Below, piece after piece: positions 56,392 through 64,000 of a stretch of DNA of 64,000 bases. This DNA comes from Juglans regia (Eukaryota; Streptophyta; Magnoliopsida; Fagales; Juglandaceae). A program made the position numbers and the translations under genes. Numbering within the stretch: position 1 is the stretch's first letter; each line of letters opens with the position of its first letter. The notes beneath the pieces are model-generated. The model was not told the DNA's origin and did not search any database. It saw nothing but the letters and a program-made list of their open reading frames with translations. The stretch lies in assembly GCF_001411555.2 (NCBI RefSeq), contig NC_049903.1, positions 10,536,362 through 10,600,361 on the forward strand, read 5' to 3'.

Positions 56392-57508
56392 ATCGCATTT
56401 TGCACTTTTTTTTTTTGTTTATGTAAGTCATTGACATAAATTATCTTAGTTTATGAATGTGCCGTATCTACATGATTAAATGAGCTTTTTTAGAAGTATG
56501 ATTGAGCTGATTTTTCAGGTCTAACCATGTGAATTTAGTTGAATTTTTTGGTTTGATTGAGTTTATTGAGTTGGTTTCTACGTTAGCAGTACGACCGTGG
56601 CAAGAACTGATTTTTGAGTATCTTGCAATGTTTCTTTAGCCATACCAATTAAATTTGATTTGATTAAATATATCTATTATCTTTGTTAGTCGACGGAGTA
56701 AATTCATATGCTTGTGCGATAAAATATCCAATAGAAGCTATTTTTCCTTTGGCCACTATCAACTTTAAACAATCTAATTGCCATTAAAAGCATAGGTTTT
56801 TTTTCTTTTGATAATAATTTGCCCATCCATCTTCCTGTCCTTTTATATGCATGTGTGTACATATATAAAAAAAAAACGTTATACTTTCTGATCTTAATTA
56901 AAGAACATTCCAGGCATGCAATAAAAAAACAAAAAAAAGGGAATTGAGTTTGCTTATTTTGAATAGTTTGTCAAAGCTAAACCAACTTTTATGAACATTC
57001 ATCTCTTTGTCCATTATTTGGTGTCATGAGGAAGCTCTGGTGTTTTGCAACAAAAAAAGTTAAGTGCTGATATATCTCAATTCATGAATGATTATATATC
57101 TCATAGTAAGTAGCTGTAACTAATAGAATAAAATATAGTTTTCTGAAATCAATCACATCACTGTGGTATTTGTTAATTACTCCAAGTTACTTATGAGAAA
57201 AATTGTTAATTAGATCTATTAATGTCATATATGATCAGTTGATATTACTGATAAAAAATTATATATATGATCAGTCGACATCACATGGTGCTGCTATTTA
57301 TGTATGGTATTTTAGTTGGTTTGTGCTGGAGTCATCTGTCTTCCAATGCTATTTTGAATATTGCCTACAAGTTCCTAGTTTGGGCCAATGAGCTGGTGAC
57401 ATAGGTTTTGTTTTAAATAGTATCTCTCAAGAATGATTTGCTACTACTTTGACAGTGTGGTTGTACTGCCAGATTTTACTCCAGGGATTCAGCGTGCATT
57501 ACAGCCTC

Positions 57509-58150
57509 ATGACTTCTTCTGCGAATGATCTTTCTGGTAGTCTCTATGATATCTTGGTCGAAATAATAAATCTGTGCAACCCTTTCCACCATTCTTTTAT
57601 GATCCCATTGAACTGATTCAATCATAATTCTAATTTTGATCTAATTTTGGAGTGCCAATCTTACTGAATTATCACTTTTTTCTCCTGGATTCTGTAACAT
57701 GGAAATTTTTTTATTTTAATTTCATTCAAGATGTGGAAGTGTTTCTTGTTTCTTGTTTCATTTTCAATTTCATTTATCTTTCTGAAGTGAGATCTCCAAG
57801 GTGAGACAATAACTTTAATCAACGAAAACACAATCCTCTTTTTTCAATCATGTTTTTCTAACAATTTAATTTATACTAGGATCTCCAGGATGAGTTTGGA
57901 ATTGATGCTATTCAACCACCAGAACCAGGTTGTTCATGTTATCTCAACTAGTCGAGAGAGCATCTTTGTTTATAGTGAAGCTGATGAGCAGCAAAAGCAC
58001 TCAGAATCTCAGATTTAGTCTCTGTCTCCCGCGACTGGAATGTCTCATCCTGGTATTAGTAGTCAAAATGTTCAGTATCAAACACCTCAGTAGCTTGGAG
58101 CAGCGCATGCTTTGGTACTATATTTGAAGTCAATTTTTAAAGTATCAGTG
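57509..58150 (+). pseudogene. NF-YA-like transcription factor relic
   Basis: The ATG at 57509 opens MTSSANDLS before a GT donor (57537), which resembles the first coding exon of NF-YA7-type genes. After an intron an exon near 57977-58130 reads EADEQQKHSESQ and GMSHPGISSQNVQYQTP, typical of the region before the NF-YA core. Two TAG codons stand where Gln is expected, and the frame ends without the subunit-association and DNA-binding domain. Sequence after 58150 looks like 3' UTR. NF-YA proteins bind CCAAT boxes with NF-YB/NF-YC; this copy cannot. The assignment rests on remembered family patterns. Confidence 0.55.
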
Positions 58151-58705
58151 TTCTGTTCATAACTTAGATGAAGGGAAAAAAAAGAAAAAAAAAATTATTA
58201 GAGATAATTTAGGTGAAAATGTAGCTGGTTTGAAGTAGCGAAGGCTTGATGTGACCAGCCATTGCTGTTTAGTTGGTATTTGTTGGCTTCCTTCAACTCT
58301 GTTTTTCCACCTCTATTCTTATGCTATGACTAAGAAAGCAACAGTAGGGAGCCTTATTGATTGGTCTGGAGGGATTTCGCACTGGTCTTATATTCTATAG
58401 GAACGTCTGATTGGGAGTTGGATGCTGCGATGAGCTGTTTTGTGCTCTTGATGCTATTCAAGTTTCTGATGTTTTAGAGGATGTGACGTGTCAGTTACCA
58501 ATATGGAGTACTATTTATGTGACTTGCTTGCTTTAAAAGTTTTTCATTTTGAGTGTAATGATTGCTATATCTTTTATTTTTCTTGCAATTTAATACGTTA
58601 TTACTAACTAAAATTAGTTTGCATGTATATAATGTGTGTAAAGTGGCATTTATGGTGGTGTTTTGTCATTGGTTTTGCCTTGGTGATGCTCAAGTGGCAA
58701 CAAGG
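58151..58705. other. 3' flank of the NF-YA relic
   Basis: Non-coding, with A-rich tracts, possibly old 3' UTR. No gene or clear miR169-type target site was seen. Confidence 0.35.
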
Positions 58706-59280
58706 TTTTTTTTTTTTTTTTTTTAAATGAAACTTGAGGTCAAGCCTTCTTATAATTAAAAAAACAATAAACAAAAACAAAAATAAAAACAAAAAACGAA
58801 AAAAACAAAACTTCACTTGTGGTGGAGGCAAAAACAGTGTTAATAAACTAAAACCATCACTTCCCAACCAAACTTCGCTAAAGAATAAAGAAATTAACCA
58901 CCCTATACAAAATCGTTTACAACTTTTCCGAATATAAGGAAAACTTCCTATCTAATCTAATTAATCCTCTAGTTTGCAAAGGAAAATTTGAAACTGAGTA
59001 CCACACTTCATTGGAACCTTTTGCACCTCTTCGCACTAAATCATCTGCTACTGCATTAGTCTCTCTAAAAGAATGCGAGAGAGAGACCCAAAGATCCTCC
59101 AGTCCTCTTTGACTTTCATCCCAATAATTCTCCTTATACCAAAGCCAACATCTTTTCACATTCAACCATTTTATCACAAGCATACAATCTAGTTAATCTT
59201 AACGTTTATCAAACCCAACAAACAAACATATCGAAGGCCATGAACTATACCCATGACTTCGGCAAAATTGTTAGTACTAT
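58706..59280 (-). mobile_element. LINE RNase H fragment, 3' part
   Basis: On the minus strand the frame around 59183-58940 reads LWVSLSHSFRETNAVADDLV and RRGAKGSNEVW, the C-terminal half of a plant RNase H domain as found at the end of LINE ORF2. The poly(T) near 58706-58724 would be the poly(A) tail. The N-terminal half lies beyond the solo LTR at 63892-64000. Stops are present, so it is a relic. Confidence 0.7.
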
Positions 59281-62200
59281 TGTAACAGCCCGCTAGAAAT
59301 TTATTGGTGGAATTTCTATTAACTTTAGGAATCTCGTGAAAACCCCATAATTTTTTACAAATCGACCAATCGCATAGGTTTTAGTCTATCAACATAGTCA
59401 GTGTTATCACTCACTATGGCGCTAGTAATATGAGTTTAATTATTTGAGGTAGTTAGAAGTGTCAGAATGCATTATGGTCTACGCCATTGGACTCAGATGA
59501 TTATTTAAGATTTTATGGCGCAATAACTTATTTTCATAATTCCAGACGAAACATCTGTTGAAAATTGTGAAATTATTTTTAGGGGCACTTCGGGGTTGAA
59601 TTTCGTTAAACAATTTTCACTATAAGTTAATATGAATATTTATATTTTTTTTAGTACTAAGTTTAATATGTATTTTTTTGGAGTGAATAGTAACTTCGAT
59701 AAGCGCACCCATTGCAGTGTTTTCAAATCACAGTGTGTAATGTCCAAATTAGGTTAGAGAAGTTTTATTTGGACACTTGGCAAGATTTTAGCCACACTTA
59801 GTGAATGGTATTAGATACTTGACACAAAGAAAAACCATTAGATATATTTGTGAAGGAATCAAGGTGTGAGATCATGCCACCTAAGCAAAGTTGTGTTTCA
59901 TCTGTTCAACCAAATTGTGCCAGACCAAAGAGGGTTTCAACCCTAGCAAAACCCTAAATGATTGGAATCCATTTGAAACCCCAAAAGCTTGGTTGAAACC
60001 AAAACCCTAAATGGTTTTCCCAAACCCTAAAGTTGGCCTCCAAACCCTTTTTAATCCGATTTCTAGCATTGTGTTTAATCACTTGATTAAATCACTTCCA
60101 CATGCTATTAATTAATCAAATCCTTGTTATGACATCATTATTCAACCTTTTAAACCTTGGGAATTTGATTGGGCCAAGAAAAATTGATTTTGGGCTTGAT
60201 AGCATCTCAAACCCTAACCAAACCCCCTTTAAACCCCAAATTGAAGCCCACTTGGTGGGGCCCACCAAGGCCCACGAAATTGGCCACCTTGGCAAAGCTT
60301 CTTGGAGAAGTTTCCTCCCCCACATGGCAGACCATCCACTGCCATTGGCTGCACCCAATAGTGCCTTGATGTGAAGGAGAAATCCACTCCATCAACCTCC
60401 ATCTTTCACAGCTGCTGCAAGCAGTCTCTGCCCCTCTCTATTCTCCACTTTATGTCACATATCCACCTCCAATCAAGGGTCATTCAAGCCCATAACTTCT
60501 CCCTCCAGAAGTCTAAAGTCGTGCAAGACATACTTCTCTCCATTTTATCACTTCTTTCTCCCATTCTTAAAGAGAAACCCAAAAGAGCTCTCTCGGGCAG
60601 ATTTCTGGGACTTTTTGCGTGGCCATTTACGACCCTTTCTAAGTATTTTCGCACGATTATTCCTTCACATAAGTTGTTCGTCTTTGAGTCTAGTTTCCGT
60701 GGATATATTATTAGTCTCATTCCATTCTCATTTGGTTGGTCAAAAGTATTTTTAACCATGGAAAGGTCATTCTGGGCGTGAAACTGGAGAGTATGTTATG
60801 TTTTGGAAGTTTTGACCAAGCTAATGGACTTATCTTGGTCCGAAAATTTTATGGAGTGTTGTTAACATGTGTTTATGAATGTTCATTGAGGTTTTGTTGC
60901 ATGAATAAGGCTTTTGATGATAGATTTGCTTAGAGTTAGAAACTTGAAAACTGGAAGTGGAAAAACAGTTTCTGTTTGGTGAAAGTTTGAATATTTCGTG
61001 GTTTAATCTTATTCCAAAGGCTTTGATATTTTTATATGATGATCCTAAGCCTCTTATATACATGTTAGGATGTTATTTTGAAGATATTTAGTATTATTTT
61101 TAAAGATATGATTTTCTATGCAAGAGGATTTCGGTTTGGCCTAAATTTTGATGTTTTTGAGTTAGATCCATGTTTTATTAAATTTTAGCCATGTGATTTT
61201 AACTTTGATGGTTGGATTTTCTTTAGGACAAATTTTTAAACCATGTGATGTGTTAGTTTGAAGATCACATGTCTTTAAGCCATGGATCAAGAGATTGATC
61301 ATAGTTAGTTGGGAAAATCAGTTTCTGTTTTGGACTAAGTTTAAAACCAAAAACTCCAAGTGTTGTTTTGTGTTTTTTGGTGAGTTTTGTTTGATGTTTT
61401 AAAGCATGTTTGATCTTAGGATGATGTTATGAATATGTTAGAAATAAGATTTGATTTTTTTGGAATTCTTGGAGATGTTTTTATTAAGGTCAAAACATGT
61501 GATTTAAGGTTTACTTTTGTTAAAAAGTTTGGGTCTTTTTACAAAAAGTTTGGAATTGATAATTAGCTTTTTCTTAATGGATAGTTTTAAGGGTGTTTTT
61601 AAACTTAAGATAGGAAGATCTTTGTTACAAGATTTTGGTTTATTCATGAGTTTTGGAACTTGAAAGAATTGCAACCAAAATAAGACAAATGGCCTATGTA
61701 GGTTTCGGCCATAGTGAGTTTTTCATAGTTGTGATTGGTTTTAAATTTTTCTGAGTTGAGATTTGAGTTTGGGACAAAATTTACATGAGGAATGAAAATT
61801 TTGGTAATTTTTTGGAATTAGGATATCAAATCCTTAAGTTAGGGGGTAAAATGGTCATTTGCCCACATGTAGAGGGTAAAATGGTAATTTTACTCTAAGT
61901 TGTCTCTTTTCACATTTCTAATTGTTAGTAATTAATTTCTAACTTTTAGAATAACCTTTTACAGTTCCTCGTGTTTCGCGCTTTATTCTAGTAGAACGCG
62001 ACGATCGAGGTAAGTTAGCTTTTAACTTACTATCAGTTTAATGTGTATGAGTGATAAGTAAGGGAACTAAATTGTATGTATGCATGTTATCATATGTGTC
62101 ATGCCAAGTCATTACATATTTATCTGTTACACATAATTTATTCTGTCATGAATTATTCATCTGTTACAAAAGATATTCTGTCACGTATTCCTATACATTG

Positions 62201-63891
62201 CAAGCATGTCATGTTAAGTTAAGTATGCCATCTGTTACATGTATTTCATGTCATGTAAGATTCACTGTCACATGTTACACCATGTTATGAAATGTTGTCT
62301 GTTATATGGTATGCCATGTTACGAAATGTTGCATGTTACATGTATGCCATGTTATGAAATGTATTCTGTTACATTTATGTCTTGAAGTATGTCATGTCTG
62401 TCATCTTATGTTCATGTCATGTTATGCTACGTCAGGACTTTTGTCTTTTATGTCACGTTCATGTTACGTCACGTTACGAAATGTCATGTCTGCCAGTTAA
62501 GTCATTCATGTCAATCACGACCCTAAGCGCTAGGATGGGGTAATATCCTAGTGGAACTCCTTTGTTCACGCTGGAGTGTCTAAATAGGTGTGAAATTCCC
62601 TGGGTTGACGAAGTACAGTCAACAAGGTTGCTGAATGGGGCCTAATTAGCTGGTCACCGGAGCGCGCCAGGCACTAACGCCGATGGTGCCACACATTATG
62701 TTACGTGTGTCCACAGCAAGTGTGGCACAAACAAATAAGTCATGGGGCCACAACAACTGTGGAGCATGAAGTATGGGGCCACAACAACTGTGGAGCATAC
62801 ACTACGTGAGACACAGCAATTGTGACACGTAGAATACGTGGGGCCACAACAACTGTGGAGTACGTATTAACGCACTCACAGCTGGTATAGAAACCTGTGA
62901 TGTGATGCGGTAATCGGCAGGGACACACGGCTCAAGGGGACCTGTGTAGCACCCATATGGTCACTTTAATGATTAAGTCTATTGAATAAGATTTCAAGTT
63001 CATGTATTTCACGTTCAAGTCATGTTTCAAGTTCACGTTATGTTACGTTCAAGTTTACGTTCACGCAATCATGGTAATCGCATGAGACAAGAATATGTTT
63101 CAAGTTCATGTTATGTTATGTTCACATTTACGTTATGTTCCAAGTTCACATTTATGTTATGTCATGCTCAATTTCATGTTCAAATTATGCATGTTCACGT
63201 TCATGTTATGTTTTAAGTCCATGTTATATTTCAACTTCACGTTAATGCTATGTTTCAAGTCACGTTCATGCTAAGCTTCAGTTTCAGTTTAAGTTATGCC
63301 AGTTTTGTTATATTGTATGTCAAGTTATGCTATGATTACTTATGATTTGATTATGCATTCATGCTTTTCCTGCCATGCATGCATCATTAACCTGTGTGGA
63401 AGTTTTCCGTTAACTTGCTGAGATTTGTAATCAAATCTCACTATGGTAGTCCCAACTACCATTCCCCCCGAATGGTAGATTTTGTTATAGGATCTGAAGG
63501 AGAACCGGGAATCGACCAACTGGAAACGGCCGACTAAGCGACGGTGCGACGTAGATGGTATTACAATAGTTACCTCAGATTACTACTTGTATTGGTGGAG
63601 TTCAATCTCCAGCACTCTTTTGATCACAACCTTATGGACTATTATTGTGATCTTAGTTGTTTAGTATGTCGTTAAGTATGGAGTATGTTTTAAGTATTTG
63701 GGATATTTTAGTTTGGTGCATAGTATTGCTAAAGAAAAAAATTATCCGCTGCGAATTTTGCATAATGCTAGATGCATGCATGTAGGAATATTGCATCTTA
63801 TATGTCATGAACGGGGGCAGGTAACCATGTGTTGCATGTCTCGACACTTCAAATGTCCGTCCGATCCCAAGCGGAATTTGGGGGCGTCACA
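59281..63891 (+). mobile_element. Solo LTR, 4.6 kb, gypsy (Tekay/Del-like)
   Basis: The block starts TGTAACAGCCCGCTAG and ends GGGGGCGTCACA. A perfect 5-bp duplication ACTAT flanks it (59276-59280, 63892-63896). It has no reverse transcriptase, gag or integrase frames, and the sequence on its two sides joins into one interrupted RNase H frame. This is the signature of LTR-LTR recombination leaving a solo LTR. The end motifs and length fit Tekay/Del chromoviruses by family knowledge; no internal region is available to prove it. Confidence 0.82.
62060..63330. repeat. Simple and tandem repeats inside the solo LTR
   Basis: Two zones (about 62060-62510 and 62990-63300) are dense in degenerate CATGTTATG and TTCACGTT words. 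Between them, at about 62735-62870, units of GGGGCCACAACAACTGTGGA and related GACACAGCAATTGTGACAC repeat several times. Each unit contains a small inverted repeat (CCACA...TGTGG). Confidence 0.7.
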
Positions 63892-64000
63892 ACTATGACC
63901 AGTAAATTTTGCAAAAGCACATATCATCTCCCCACTTGAATTTCAAATCACCCCTCCTGCACCTAAAGGACCAGGATTTCCAAGAGAGCTACCATCCACA
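63892..64000 (-). mobile_element. LINE RNase H fragment, 5' part (runs off the window)
   Basis: The minus strand reads VDGSSLGNPGPLGAGGVI, a stop, then NSSGEMICAFAKFTGH, the start of an RNase H domain. It continues across the solo LTR into NFAEVMGIVHGLRYV at 59280-59190. It shows the LTR target site was an already degenerate LINE. Confidence 0.7.

Larger units (their letters stand above)
50615..57412. repeat. Duplicated block, copy 2, split by a gypsy element
   Basis: 50615-50862 and about 56652-57412 correspond to 47808-48055 and 48368-49205. The gypsy element at 50959-56391 lies between the two halves. It continues without a break into the NF-YA-like relic. Confidence 0.65.

Noticed and set aside
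57890..57935. Possible extra NF-YA exon reading DLQDEFGIDAIQPPEP
   Set aside because: It has splice-like edges but does not match the NF-YA pattern I know and its phase was not resolved, so it was not called as coding.
60371..60781. 136-codon plus-strand frame
   Set aside because: It lies within the solo LTR and has no family resemblance.
62060..63330. Regular repeats that might suggest a CRISPR-like or satellite array
   Set aside because: Units are degenerate, spacers are not distinct, and the whole zone lies inside one LTR of a plant genome.

Overview
The window is nuclear DNA of a flowering plant, most likely a woody eudicot. Genes are split by many AT-rich introns, and intergenic space is filled with LTR retrotransposons, LINE and SINE tails, MITEs and microsatellites. 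The recurring short MITE with CCGTTTGGAT ends resembles repeats I associate with Fagales such as walnut, hickory or hazel. That placement is inference, because no species marker was tested.

Layout. A complete MYB-CC transcription factor gene (PHL7-like, 3007-5501, +) converges on a 13-exon alpha/beta-hydrolase gene (6566-18642, -). The hydrolase introns hold a young Ty1/copia element (10072-15339), a full SINE, two LINE 3' tails and a 130-bp tandem duplication. Next on the minus strand come a five-exon SixA/phosphoglycerate-mutase-like histidine phosphatase (21066-25750), whose introns carry a Tourist-like MITE and a hAT-like element nested in a LINE tail, and an intronless gene for a putatively myristoylated protein of unknown function (26662-27840). 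After about 3 kb of intergenic DNA there is an internally deleted copia relic with identical LTRs (30995-32266), then a secreted nepenthesin-type aspartic protease gene (33087-34872, -).

From 36.8 to 39.9 kb related blocks recur around a Mutator-like foldback MITE. They lie upstream of a TIR-NBS-LRR gene (40247-43378, +) that has lost its P-loop region and carries an in-frame stop, so it is probably a pseudogene. From 45 to 58 kb most sequence is repeat: duplicated blocks upstream of a broken NF-YA-like gene (57509 to about 58150), a GC-rich repeat-derived stretch, and a chromodomain Ty3/gypsy element (50959-56391, -) with altered active sites. The end of the window is a 4.6-kb solo LTR (59281-63891) inserted into the RNase H region of an older LINE.

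Working together. The genes are unrelated single loci, not an operon or cluster. Functions suggested are transcription (PHL7, NF-YA relic), hydrolysis (alpha/beta hydrolase, aspartic protease), a possibly plastid histidine phosphatase, and immunity (TNL relic). The strongest theme is transposon history: nested insertions datable in order from target-site duplications and LTR divergence, with several intronic insertions tolerated by genes whose coding exons remain intact. Exon boundaries were assigned by hand from splice sites, reading phase and family knowledge; no transcript data or search was available.
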